From: Lysobacterales bacterium
Lineage (GTDB): Bacteria > Pseudomonadota > Gammaproteobacteria > Xanthomonadales > SZUA-36
Direction of reading: 5' to 3'
Length of the DNA stretch: 11,137 bases
Assembly: GCA_009692275.1 (NCBI GenBank)
Contig: SHZL01000062.1
Span: 1 to 11,137, forward strand
The translations under genes and the position numbers were made by a program. Under the pieces are notes generated by a model. That model was not told the DNA's origin, ran no database searches, and saw nothing but the letters and a program-made list of their open reading frames with translations. Each line of letters begins with the position of its first letter. Position 1 is the first letter of the stretch. This document shows, in pieces, positions 1-7,056 of the stretch.

Positions 1-660
1 CTTACTGCATGGCGAACGGCGGCCGCAACCGGATTCGCCACGGATCTGCTGGCGCGCCGGGATGTCCGTTGCGGCCTGCTGGTTGGCAGCGGCACCCAGG
101 CGCGTGCGCAGTTGCTGGCCATGGATGCGGCTCGAGACCTGGATGAAATTCGCTTATATGCCCGCGACCGGAACCGGGTGCTGCAGTTGATCGCTGCGGT
201 GCAGCCGGAAATCAAGGCGCGATTGACTGCGGCTGATGACTGCGCAACGGCGGTGCGCGCAGCCGCTATCATCACCACGGCCACGACCAGCACCACACCG
301 GTCATTGATGGGGGACAGGTGGCACCCGGTTGCCATGTAAATGGCATCGGCAGTTTCCGGCCGGGCATGTGTGAGCTGGATTCGACGCTGGTAGCAAAAT
401 CCAGGGTGTTTGTAGAGTCGCGTGCTACGGCTTTGGCAGAAGCCGGTGAGCTCATTGCAGCCTGCCGCGAGGGCATAAGCAGCCAGTCCCAATGGACTGA
501 GATCGGGGAAGTCACTAGCGGGGTCGCCACCGGGCGTTGTAATGAGGAAGAGCTTACGTTCTACAAGTCGGTCGGACATGCCGTATTTGATCTGTTTGCC
601 GCTGCGGCGGTTTACGAGGCGGCGGTGGAACTCGACCTGGGACAACATTGGAATCCTTGA
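1..660 (+). CDS. Ornithine cyclodeaminase/mu-crystallin family protein, 3' part (5' end outside window)
   Basis: The reading frame is open from the first base and ends at TGA 658-660, giving the last 219 residues of a protein that is usually about 310-330 residues long. The first visible residues (LTAWRTAAAT) match the conserved segment before the nucleotide-binding fold. A Rossmann glycine motif, VGSGTQARAQ, follows at fragment residues 28-37. Further family marks are VNGIGSFRPGMCELD, a VFVES strand and the C-terminal FYKSVGHAVFDL segment. Family members are NAD(P)-dependent and include ornithine cyclodeaminase, alanine dehydrogenase and ketimine/imine reductases. Substrate cannot be assigned here, because the N-terminal part carrying many substrate-binding residues lies outside the window. 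The next gene starts 16 bases downstream on the same strand, so the two are probably co-transcribed. An internal ATG at 121 lies inside the Rossmann region and is not a plausible start. Confidence 0.9.
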   Translation, partial: LTAWRTAAATGFATDLLARRDVRCGLLVGSGTQARAQLLAMDAARDLDEIRLYARDRNRVLQLIAAVQPEIKARLTAADDCATAVRAAAIITTATTSTTPVIDGGQVAPGCHVNGIGSFRPGMCELDSTLVAKSRVFVESRATALAEAGELIAACREGISSQSQWTEIGEVTSGVATGRCNEEELTFYKSVGHAVFDLFAAAAVYEAAVELDLGQHWNP

Positions 661-676
661 TAGCGGGAGTAAACAC

Positions 677-2458
677 ATGATGAATGCCTTACTGCGCACC
701 AGCCCGGTGGGTTTCCTGTTGATCCCCCTCCTGTTGCTCTCATTGGGGCAGCCTTTGGCCGCTGCAGCATCAGAAGATGGCGCGCGTTTTCAAAAGATTT
801 ATGCAACTGAATGGGCATTTCGCCTCAGGGAATTTCCCACCCTGGCCAGCGCGAATGGCGTTGATGACTATGCCGGCCAGATAACTCATGTGAGCGAACA
901 GGACCAGTTGCGCCGTAACACCTACTGGCAGGGCATACGCGAACAATTGGACCAGGTTTCCTGTGCGCGCCTGGACCACGAGGAATGCATTAACTATCGG
1001 CTTTTCACCAAGCAAATCGACGATTTTCTGGCCGACTATCAGACCAGGGCCTACCTGATTCCCTTCAACAGTGACTGGGGCTTCTATATGGAGTGGGGCC
1101 GCCTTCCGCAGGAGACTGATTTTGTCACCACGCAGGACTACCGGGATTACCTGGCGCGTCTGCAGCAGATGAGCGTGGTGATGGATGAGTACATTGCCCT
1201 GATGCGTACCGGCCTGGAACTGGGGTTTACCCAGCCGCGGGTAATTCTTGCCGGGAGGGATGAACCCATCAAGGCACAACTGGTGGAGAAGGTAGATGCC
1301 AGCCCGTTCTTTGCGCCCTTCCTTAAAATGCCGCAGACCATCAGCGCTGCCGAGCGGGCACAGATTATCGAGACCGCGCAGGGTGTGATCGCAGATGAGG
1401 TGATTCCTGCCTACCAGCGTCTGTACGATTTTTTCCAGGCAGAGTACCTGCCCGGCGCCCGCGAGACCCTCGGCGCTTACCAGTTGCCAGGCGGCGAAGC
1501 ATTTTACCAGGCGCAGGTGCGCCGCTATGCCACGGTAAACCTGACTCCCCAGGAGATCCACGACATCGGGCTCAGCGAGGTGGCGCGCATACGCGCGGAA
1601 ATGGAGACAACCATCAGGGAAACCGGGTGCAAAGGCGACTTCGCTGAATTTATAGAATTCCTGCGCACTGATCCGCAGTTCTACGCCAGGACCCCCAAAG
1701 AGTTGCTCTCGATAGCGTCCTACTACGCGAAGAAAATTGACGGGCGCCTGCCCATGATGTTCGGGCATTTACCGCGGCAGCCCTATGGCGTCGCCCCTGT
1801 GCCGGAAGAACTGGCGCCGTTCTATACCGGGGGCCGCTATGTGGGCGCTCCGCTGGACGCGCTGCGGGGCGGTTACTACTGGGTCAATACCTATGCGCTG
1901 GAAAGCCGCCCCCTGTACACCATTCCGGCCCTGACTCTGCACGAAGGCGCTCCCGGCCATCACATCCAGGGTGCACTTGCACTGGAATTGGAGAGTCAGC
2001 CGCCGTTTCGCCGCAACGACTATATATCCGCCTACGGCGAGGGCTGGGGCCTGTACGCTGAAAAGCTGGGTGTCGAGATGGGTATTTACGAGACGCCCTA
2101 TGAAAATTTTGGCCGCCTGAGCTACGAAATGTGGCGCGCCTGCCGCCTCGTGATTGACACGGGCATCCATGCCATGGGCTGGACTCGCGAGCAGGCCCAG
2201 GCTTATCTTGCCGGGAATACAGCGTTGTCGCTGCACGAGGTATCCACGGAAATTGATCGCTATATTTCCTGGCCTGGCCAGGCGCTCAGTTACAAGCTCG
2301 GTGAATACACCATCTGGCAGTTGCGTCACGAGGCGGAGCAAAAGCTGGGAGAAAAATTTGATATCCGTACTTTTCACGACTATGTTCTGGGCCTGGGTTC
2401 AGTCACCCTGGAAATTCTGCAGGATGAAGTTCGCGCATGGATTGCATCCCGGGAATAA
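677..2458 (+). CDS. Exported DUF885 family protein, putative zinc metallopeptidase
   Basis: This 593-residue protein starts at ATG 677. The frame is open further upstream (an ATG at 542), but that part runs over the preceding gene. The 677 start has a GGGAG ribosome site about 8 bases upstream and gives a clean signal peptide: MMNALLR, a Leu-rich core at residues 11-23, then an Ala-rich cleavage region near residues 27-31. The mature part matches the DUF885 family (COG4805). Its hallmark HEGAPGHH lies at residues 422-429, followed by a downstream Glu in GEGWGLYAEKLG at about residue 455. Two His/Glu-containing segments in this order suggest a metal site of the peptidase type. This is inference: the family has no settled substrate, and the motif spacing is not a standard HExxH. 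It probably acts in the periplasm. The downstream DUF4399 gene follows after 39 bases on the same strand. Confidence 0.9.
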   Translation: MMNALLRTSPVGFLLIPLLLLSLGQPLAAAASEDGARFQKIYATEWAFRLREFPTLASANGVDDYAGQITHVSEQDQLRRNTYWQGIREQLDQVSCARLDHEECINYRLFTKQIDDFLADYQTRAYLIPFNSDWGFYMEWGRLPQETDFVTTQDYRDYLARLQQMSVVMDEYIALMRTGLELGFTQPRVILAGRDEPIKAQLVEKVDASPFFAPFLKMPQTISAAERAQIIETAQGVIADEVIPAYQRLYDFFQAEYLPGARETLGAYQLPGGEAFYQAQVRRYATVNLTPQEIHDIGLSEVARIRAEMETTIRETGCKGDFAEFIEFLRTDPQFYARTPKELLSIASYYAKKIDGRLPMMFGHLPRQPYGVAPVPEELAPFYTGGRYVGAPLDALRGGYYWVNTYALESRPLYTIPALTLHEGAPGHHIQGALALELESQPPFRRNDYISAYGEGWGLYAEKLGVEMGIYETPYENFGRLSYEMWRACRLVIDTGIHAMGWTREQAQAYLAGNTALSLHEVSTEIDRYISWPGQALSYKLGEYTIWQLRHEAEQKLGEKFDIRTFHDYVLGLGSVTLEILQDEVRAWIASRE

Positions 2459-2497
2459 ACTATGTTTCTGGCCGACCCGTAAATCCAAGGAGTTCAA

Positions 2498-3001
2498 ATG
2501 AACGCACGTTTCGCATGGTGTTTTTTAGTTTGTTTTTTGCTGGCCCCTGCCTGGGCTGATCAAAGCCAGCCGGCGGGCTCTGCTCCCGCTGCAAGCGCCC
2601 AACGCCGGCCTTCGCCAGCCGGGGCCGAGGTAGCGATTGTTGATATCAAAGACGGGGCGGTCGTGGCTACCACATTCCTGGTGCAGTTCTCGGTTACCGG
2701 CATGGACATAGCGCCTGCCGGTACGGATATTCCCAATACGGGCCACCACCACTTGCTCATTGATGTCGAGGAACTGCCAGATCCGAATCTGCCCCTGCCA
2801 AAAAATGAACACTTCATGCATTTCGGCGGTGGGCAGACCGAAGTGGAGTTGACCCTTTCCCCGGGAGAACACACGCTGCAGTTGGTATTTGCTGACTATG
2901 CCCACGTTCCGCACAACCCCGTGGTCAAATCAGTCCCCATCACCATCGTTGTTGCAGAAGACGCCAACGCTGGGCAAACGGACCGGGATAAAAACCCGTG
3001 A
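2498..3001 (+). CDS. Exported DUF4399 domain protein
   Basis: This 167-residue protein has a strong ribosome site (AAGGAG at 2487-2492, five bases before the ATG). A signal peptide covers residues 1-20, with cleavage likely after PAWA. A low-complexity Ala/Pro/Ser linker (residues 21-43) precedes a single DUF4399 domain at about 44-152. Family features visible are the conserved strand start VAIVDIKDG, the GHHHLLID block at residues 82-89, a HFGGGQTEVEL segment near 108-118, SPGEHTLQLVFAD near 121-133 and HVPHNP near 136-141. The histidines H83-H85 could bind a metal, but no biochemical function is established for the family. It is expected to be a small beta-sandwich periplasmic protein. Its stop codon overlaps the GTG start of the following SlyD-like gene (GTGA at 2998-3001), so the two are translationally coupled. 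Confidence 0.88.
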   Translation: MNARFAWCFLVCFLLAPAWADQSQPAGSAPAASAQRRPSPAGAEVAIVDIKDGAVVATTFLVQFSVTGMDIAPAGTDIPNTGHHHLLIDVEELPDPNLPLPKNEHFMHFGGGQTEVELTLSPGEHTLQLVFADYAHVPHNPVVKSVPITIVVAEDANAGQTDRDKNP

Positions 3002-3480
3002 CCATTGCCGCGAACAAGGTTGTTTCGTTTCACTACACGCTCAACAATGCCGCCGGCGAGGTCCTGGAATCGTCGCGGGAACATGCACCTATGACCTACC
3101 TGCACGGGTCCGGCCACGTCATCAGGGGCCTCGAGCATGCACTGGAGGGCAAGGGTGCGGGGGATACATTCCAGGTGGTCCTGCAGCCGGCGGATGCCTA
3201 CGGTGAGAAAAAGCCAGCCAACATGCAACGCATATCGGCCAAACATGTGCCCAACGCAAAGGGCCTGAAACCCGGCCAGGTGATCGGTCTGCAATCCCGG
3301 CAGGGGCCGGTGCAGGTCACTGTAGTCAAGGTGGGCCGATTCAATATTGACGTAGACGCCAACCATCCGCTGGCCGGGCAAGTGCTGACCTTCGACGTCG
3401 AAGTTACCGGGGTGCGCGATGCCAGCGCAGAAGAGAAATCCCACGGCCATGTCCACGGCACGGGTGGCGTGGAGCATTAG
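2998..3480 (+). CDS. slyD: SlyD-type FKBP peptidyl-prolyl cis-trans isomerase
   Basis: This 160-residue protein catalyses cis-trans isomerisation of prolyl bonds and acts as a folding chaperone; there is no signal peptide, so it is cytoplasmic. The FKBP half is recognisable at the N terminus (VVSFHYTLNNAAGEVLESS), then YLHGSGHVIRGLEHALEGK and PADAYGEK. The inserted flap (IF domain) follows at about residues 75-125, and the FKBP fold resumes with NHPLAGQVLTFDVEV. The C terminus is short (HGHVHGTGGVEH), with four His but without the long His/Cys/Asp metal-binding tail of E. coli SlyD. The start is GTG at 2998, inside the stop of the upstream gene. No independent ribosome site is obvious, which fits translational coupling. 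The fold assignment is secure. The name slyD, rather than another SlyD-like FKBP paralogue, is slightly less certain because of the short tail. Confidence 0.9.
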   Translation: MTIAANKVVSFHYTLNNAAGEVLESSREHAPMTYLHGSGHVIRGLEHALEGKGAGDTFQVVLQPADAYGEKKPANMQRISAKHVPNAKGLKPGQVIGLQSRQGPVQVTVVKVGRFNIDVDANHPLAGQVLTFDVEVTGVRDASAEEKSHGHVHGTGGVEH

Positions 3481-3511
3481 GCCGTGAAGGCCATGGTTCT
3501 TGGTCCGGGGC

Positions 3512-4238
3512 TTACTCCGGGTTTTGGCCTGCGAGTTCCCTGAGGGCGGGCATATTGCGAATGCGGACTTCCTTGCGGTCCACGCGCAACACGCCTGATT
3601 TCTGGAAGCGCGCAAGCACCCGGCTCACGGTCTCAGTTGCCAACCGCAGGTAGCTGGCGATGTCCCGGCGTGACATGGCAAGAATGAATTCATTTTCGGA
3701 ATAACCGCGACGGGCGAAACGCTCCGACAGCGAGACCAGGAACATCGCAATACGTTCGTCCGCGCTTAAATCCCCTGCGCTGACTCATGAGGCGAAACAG
3801 TTCGGCCTGCAGTTCCGGCATTTGCCGCGCCAAACTAGACATTGATTCGAAGGTTAAGCCACATACTGCGCTGGTATCAAGGGCAACCACGTTGGCTGTA
3901 TGTCGCTGCGAATGGATGGCATCCAAACCGATTATTTCGCCCGGCAAATGGAAACCCAGTACCTGTTCCTGCCCTTCATGGTCGACGATATAACTCTTGA
4001 AACAACCGGTGCGCACTGAAGCGACGGAACGAAACTCATCACCGGCGCGGAACAGGTGCTCAGCCGGCTGGATGGGCCGCGAACGATGAACGATTTGCTC
4101 AAACCGCTGAATCTCGTCGGGTGAAAGCCCGCGAGGCAAACACAGTTCACCCAGGGCGCAGCGGCTACATGCCACCTGGGACCGGCCCTGACTGCTGCAG
4201 ATATCGTACACGTTGTCTGATCTTGCCACGCTTTCCAT
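3512..4238 (-). pseudogene. fnr: FNR/Anr-type oxygen-sensing regulator, disrupted by a frameshifting deletion
   Basis: FNR is a [4Fe-4S] transcription factor that dimerises without oxygen and binds TTGAT-N4-ATCAA sites. The 5' part (4238 down to about 3783) encodes the sensor. It has C-x2-C-x5-C at residues 24, 27 and 33, a fourth cluster Cys at 126 (TSAVCGLTF), the cyclic-nucleotide-like beta roll (FHLPGEIIGLDAI) and the start of the dimer helix (ELFRLMSQ). That frame then continues into unrelated sequence and stops near 3690. The 3' part resumes in the +1 frame with SADERIAMFLVSLSERFARR. It continues through a helix-turn-helix whose recognition helix has the FNR-type E-x2-S-R (ETVSR) and ends at TAA 3512-3514. 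Between LMS and ADER, E. coli FNR has about 17 residues (51 bases); here there are 19 bases, so about 32 are missing. The whole locus would otherwise encode about 253 residues, normal for FNR. A collapsed assembly is an alternative to a real mutation. Confidence 0.85.
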
Positions 4239-4276
4239 GCGCCACTGTCCTCAACCGCTTTGCGCTTTGTGGCTAC

Positions 4277-4295
4277 ATTATATTTACCTGATCAA
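4277..4295 (-). promoter_or_regulatory. Candidate promoter of fnr: perfect -10 with an FNR half-site just upstream
   Basis: On the minus strand the hexamer TATAAT lies at 4282-4277, about 39 bases upstream of the fnr ATG, giving an expected transcript start near 4270. Seven bases further upstream is TTGATC (4295-4290), which contains a perfect FNR half-site TTGAT. The partner half (TAAAT) does not match ATCAA, so this is at most a half-site. Located between the expected -10 and -35, it would suit negative autoregulation rather than activation. No good -35 hexamer is present at 17 bases. The whole 133-base gap between hemN and fnr (4239-4371) holds nothing else that I can recognise. Confidence 0.45.
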
Positions 4296-4371
4296 CCGCC
4301 ACGCATGAGTAGTTCTACCTATGCGGCCGTATGCCGGTATGCGCGACCTGGGGGCGTGGATGGCAATGAAA

Positions 4372-5763
4372 CTAGATCACCCGGGAATACCTCGGCTGGT
4401 CTGTAGCGGATTGGATGTATTCATCAAATATCATGGCGACGGCCCGCATCAGCAGACGACCTTCGGCAGTCAGGGTGAAACCGTCTTCATTGAGATCGGC
4501 CAGGCCGTCATCTGCCAGCAGCTGCAGCCGGTGCAGCTCCAGCGCGAAATGGTCATTGAAATCGAAATGGAATCTGTTACTGAATTCCTGGAAATTAACG
4601 GCGCTGTGGCACATGATGGCTTCAATCACTGCACTGCGCAGCCGGCCTTCCTGGCTTAGGCTGGGGCCGCGCCAGACCGGCAATTCACCACGGCCAATGG
4701 CATCCTGCCACTGCGGAATTTTTTTGTAATTCTGGGCAAAGCAATCGCCCACTTTGTCAATGGCGCTGACACCCAGCCCGACAAGATCGCATTCAGAATG
4801 GGTCGAATAGCCCTGGAAATTCCGGTGCAGGTGACCCTCGCGCTGGGCGCGACTCAGCTCGTCTTCCGGCAGGGCAAAGTGATCCATGCCGATATATACA
4901 TAACCTGCCCCGGTCAGTTTCTCGATGGTCAGCGCCATCAACTCCAGCTTGGTTTGGGGGGTCGGGATGTCCGCTGCATTGATCATGCGCTGGGAGCGAA
5001 ATACCTCTGGCATATGCGCGTAGTTATACACCGCAAGACGGTCGGGGCGTGCGCCGAGAACCACAGCCAGCGTTTTGCTGAAACTTGCCGTGGTTTGCAG
5101 CGGCAGGCCGTAAATCAGGTCAATGGAAACCGACTTGAAGCCCAATGCGCGCGAATCGGAGATCATGTTCAGGGTGGTCTGTGGGTCCTGGATGCGGTTG
5201 ACCGCCTTTTGTACATCGGGATCAATGTCCTGGACGCCGAGGCTGATGCGATTGAATCCCAGGTCGACCAACCTGCTGAGGCGTTCCCGGTCCACGGTGC
5301 GAGGATCTACTTCTATGGAGAACTCACGATCCCTGGCCGGGGCAAAGGTGAAGGCGTGCTCAAGGTTGGCCATCAACTGCTCCAACTGGATATCGTCGAA
5401 GTAGGTGGGTGTGCCCCCGCCGAAGTGCAACTGGGTAACCTGGCGGTCGTGGTCGAACAATTCACCCCTCATCCGGATTTCCTGTGACAGAAATTGCAGG
5501 TAGGCGACGCCCTGTTCGATGTGCTGCGTGACTTTCTTGTTGCACCCGCAGTAGTAGCAAAGCGAGTGGCAGAACGGCAGGTGCACATACAGCGAGAGGG
5601 GCGATGGAATCAGTTCGGAATTGCTCTCTCTTACAAAACGGCGGTACAGCTCTGCATCGAAGCCTTCATGGAACTGCACGGCAGTTGGGTAGGAGGTATA
5701 TCTCGGGCCGGCGACATCATAGCGCTGTACCAGCTCGGGGTTGAATTGCACTTGTTGGCTCAT
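4372..5763 (-). CDS. hemN: Oxygen-independent coproporphyrinogen III oxidase (dehydrogenase)
   Basis: HemN is a cytoplasmic radical-SAM enzyme that converts coproporphyrinogen III to protoporphyrinogen IX by two oxidative decarboxylations, replacing HemF when oxygen is scarce. The 463-residue length is normal. The N terminus has the substrate-side motif GPRYTSYPTA. The cluster motif CHSLCYYCGCNK gives C65, C69 and C72 (C-x3-C-x2-C) plus C74, which is diagnostic of true HemN rather than HemW-like proteins. GGGTP for SAM binding is at about 115-119, followed by ISLGVQD and DLIYGLPLQT. The HemN C-terminal domain is complete and ends in the family signature RYSRVI. The start codon is ATG 5761-5763; its ribosome site is weak. 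An FNR box lies about 62-75 bases upstream, so anaerobic induction is likely. Placement next to an fnr homologue parallels the anr/hemN neighbourhood of Pseudomonas aeruginosa. Confidence 0.97.
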   Translation of the reverse strand: MSQQVQFNPELVQRYDVAGPRYTSYPTAVQFHEGFDAELYRRFVRESNSELIPSPLSLYVHLPFCHSLCYYCGCNKKVTQHIEQGVAYLQFLSQEIRMRGELFDHDRQVTQLHFGGGTPTYFDDIQLEQLMANLEHAFTFAPARDREFSIEVDPRTVDRERLSRLVDLGFNRISLGVQDIDPDVQKAVNRIQDPQTTLNMISDSRALGFKSVSIDLIYGLPLQTTASFSKTLAVVLGARPDRLAVYNYAHMPEVFRSQRMINAADIPTPQTKLELMALTIEKLTGAGYVYIGMDHFALPEDELSRAQREGHLHRNFQGYSTHSECDLVGLGVSAIDKVGDCFAQNYKKIPQWQDAIGRGELPVWRGPSLSQEGRLRSAVIEAIMCHSAVNFQEFSNRFHFDFNDHFALELHRLQLLADDGLADLNEDGFTLTAEGRLLMRAVAMIFDEYIQSATDQPRYSRVI

Positions 5764-5796
5764 GTCCGCATCAGTCTGCGCTCATCGGTTCAGCGC

Positions 5797-5802
5797 AGCT
5801 TA
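5797..5802 (-). promoter_or_regulatory. Candidate -10 element of the hemN promoter
   Basis: If the FNR box centred at 5831.5 works as a class II site (centre at -41.5), transcription should start near 5790. The minus-strand hexamer TAAGCT at 5802-5797 then falls exactly in the -12 to -7 window. It matches TATAAT at the first two and last positions only, which is typical of an activator-dependent promoter but weak as evidence alone. It would leave a leader of about 27 bases before the hemN ATG. Confidence 0.35.
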
Positions 5803-5824
5803 CGCCGAACGGGGAACGTGTAAC

Positions 5825-5838
5825 TTGACCGGCGTCAA
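5825..5838 (-). promoter_or_regulatory. FNR/Anr-type binding site upstream of hemN
   Basis: The 14-mer TTGAC-CGGC-GTCAA has perfectly palindromic half-sites with the four-base spacing of the FNR/Anr family, whose consensus is TTGAT-N4-ATCAA. Each half deviates at one position, a C/G for T/A change common in known sites. It lies in the 104-base gap between queD and hemN, about 62 bases upstream of the hemN ATG. Oxygen-independent HemN is a classic FNR-family target. The match, the target gene and the nearby fnr locus support each other. Confidence 0.75.
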
Positions 5839-5867
5839 TTGCAGGCCAGACCTGCGCTAAGCGCAAA

Positions 5868-6224
5868 TCAGTCCCCGTTATAGATACATCCGGCGTTGCA
5901 GGTTTCCTGAACAACAACTTTGGAAAGCTCCGGCAACCCACCCTTGAGCCGCTGCCAGATCCACCTTGCCAGGTTTTCGCTGGTTGGGTTTTCCAGGCCT
6001 TCAATCTCATTGAGGTAGTGATGGTCCAGCCGCTCGAACAAGGGCTGGAATGCAATGCGCAGATCGGCAAAATCCATTACCCAGCCACTGTGCTCGCCTA
6101 CGCTGCCAGTGACGTGAATCTCAATGCGGAATGAATGACCATGAATCCGTGCACACTTATGGCCCGCCGGAACATGTGGAAGCTTGTGCGCCGCTTCGAT
6201 TTGAAAAACGCGAAATACATCCAT
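5868..6224 (-). CDS. queD: 6-carboxy-5,6,7,8-tetrahydropterin synthase (queuosine/preQ0 pathway)
   Basis: QueD converts 7,8-dihydroneopterin triphosphate to 6-carboxytetrahydropterin, the second step of preQ0 and queuosine synthesis; it acts in the cytoplasm. The 118-residue protein is full length and very close to E. coli QueD. Zinc ligands are H13 (FQIEAAHKLPH) and the H28-G-H30 pair, with catalytic C24 in GHKCARIHGHSF. The partner catalytic residues D67-H68 are in ERLDHHYLN, and E107 is in VVQETCNAGCIY. The segment GLENPTSENLARWIW is also a family hallmark. The ATG at 6222-6224 has no clear Shine-Dalgarno sequence, but the protein begins exactly where homologues do. It lies between the CDGSH gene (69 bases upstream) and hemN on the same strand. 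No other queuosine gene (queC, queE, queF) is in the window, so it is probably not in a pathway operon here. Confidence 0.96.
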   Translation of the reverse strand: MDVFRVFQIEAAHKLPHVPAGHKCARIHGHSFRIEIHVTGSVGEHSGWVMDFADLRIAFQPLFERLDHHYLNEIEGLENPTSENLARWIWQRLKGGLPELSKVVVQETCNAGCIYNGD

Positions 6225-6293
6225 GGGCGGATTGTGCCGTCCGGGCAGCCACTAATCAAACCTGGCCGCCAGGCAGGTAGCGTGCGGCAGGAA

Positions 6294-6941
6294 TCAGCTG
6301 CCGGAGCGAAACCCCGTCTTTTCGTGCGAACCATCACAGAAGGGTTTGTTGGCGGAGTGGCCGCAACGGCATAGCGAGCCACGCTGTTTGACGCATTCCT
6401 GGCCGTGGCTGTTGTGCAGCCGCAGGCGGCCACTGAAGGTCACCGGGCCATTCTTGATGATTGCAATGGTGAGTTTGCTGGACCGCTCGGAGTGTTGCAC
6501 ATCGGATGCTTCGTAAATCCTTCCGGAATGTAGAAATTCGACAATCAGGTGATGTTCGTCACAGATCGGCTTGGTCGAGGAGCCCCCACAACGGCACAAA
6601 CTGAGGTGATTGGCGTAAACAATGCTTCCGTCTTCCTTTACCAGGGTGATATTGCCTGTCAGGTTGATCGGCCCGGCGCCGGTGATCAGGGCTTCATTGG
6701 GTATTTCCAGCAAGCGGGGTGGCCCGTGCTGCTTTTGCCGCTCGGCAAACCAGCGGTCCAGTGCCTTGGCAGAGTGGGTCAGGCCTTTGGGCCGGGACGC
6801 TTCCGCAGGACGGCTGTAATCGTCCATGTAGGCAACAAACGTGCTCTTGGCTTCAGAATTGCCGAATTCGGACTTGCGCGCTGCGGAGTGTTGATCAACT
6901 CCACGTACTGCCATGGCGGCAGCCTTGGTAGTGTCATCCAT
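6294..6941 (-). CDS. Protein with two CDGSH iron-sulfur motifs (mitoNEET/CISD-like)
   Basis: CDGSH domains bind a redox-active, labile [2Fe-2S] cluster through three Cys and one His. This 215-residue protein has two. The second is canonical: CRCGHSANKPFCDGSH, ligands C191, C193, C202 and H206. The first, CRCGGSSTKPICDEHH, keeps the ligands C116, C118, C127 and H131 and the conserved Ser and Pro, but replaces the Gly-Ser before the His with Glu-His. Each motif is preceded by a beta-rich lead-in (NLTGNITLVKEDGS and VTFSGRLRLHNS), as in the family. The first 75 or so residues are polar, match no domain I recognise and carry no signal peptide or membrane anchor, so the protein is cytoplasmic. The start is supported by a GGAGAGG ribosome site at 6953-6947. 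Tandem CDGSH proteins resemble the CISD3 type. The role is presumably electron or Fe-S cluster transfer; no partner is evident. Confidence 0.92.
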   Translation of the reverse strand: MDDTTKAAAMAVRGVDQHSAARKSEFGNSEAKSTFVAYMDDYSRPAEASRPKGLTHSAKALDRWFAERQKQHGPPRLLEIPNEALITGAGPINLTGNITLVKEDGSIVYANHLSLCRCGGSSTKPICDEHHLIVEFLHSGRIYEASDVQHSERSSKLTIAIIKNGPVTFSGRLRLHNSHGQECVKQRGSLCRCGHSANKPFCDGSHEKTGFRSGS

Positions 6942-7056
6942 GATTACCTCTCCAGGAAATCCATTTCCTGAGCCTAATGTACCACCATATTTGGCAGACT
7001 GCGAGAGTTTGTTGTTCAGGCCATTTGGCCGGAAGTGCTAGGTGTCATTGCTATTA

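Noticed and set aside
770..1768. Long minus-strand open frame of 332 codons opposite the DUF885 gene, continued by another at 1769-2377.
   Set aside because: They are antisense shadows of a strongly supported gene; the translations look like no protein family and show no start signals.
3488..3530. Possible bidirectional terminator between the convergent slyD and fnr genes (AGGCCA at 3488-3493 pairing with TGGCCT at 3525-3530).
   Set aside because: The stem is only six pairs with a long loop, the inner CCGG/CCGG stem is four pairs, and there is no proper T-tract after it.
3762..3785. Programmed +1 ribosomal frameshifting to restore FNR.
   Set aside because: No recognised slippery motif or stimulatory structure is evident, and even a perfect shift would leave about ten residues of the dimer helix missing.
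3690..4238. The two fnr halves read as two separate genes (a 182-residue sensor and a 77-residue DNA-binding protein).
   Set aside because: Together they form a single FNR with family-typical order. The tail of the first ORF after the junction is unrelated sequence and the second lacks its own ribosome site.
4798..5487. Plus-strand open frame of 229 codons inside hemN.
   Set aside because: It is an antisense shadow of the conserved hemN coding sequence with no recognisable protein.
6890..6899. TTGATCAA inside the CDGSH gene as an FNR site.
   Set aside because: It lacks the four-base spacer between half-sites and lies within coding sequence.
7019..7030. Palindrome GGCC-ATTT-GGCC downstream of the peroxiredoxin gene.
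   Set aside because: A four-pair stem is expected by chance at this base composition and no T-tract follows.
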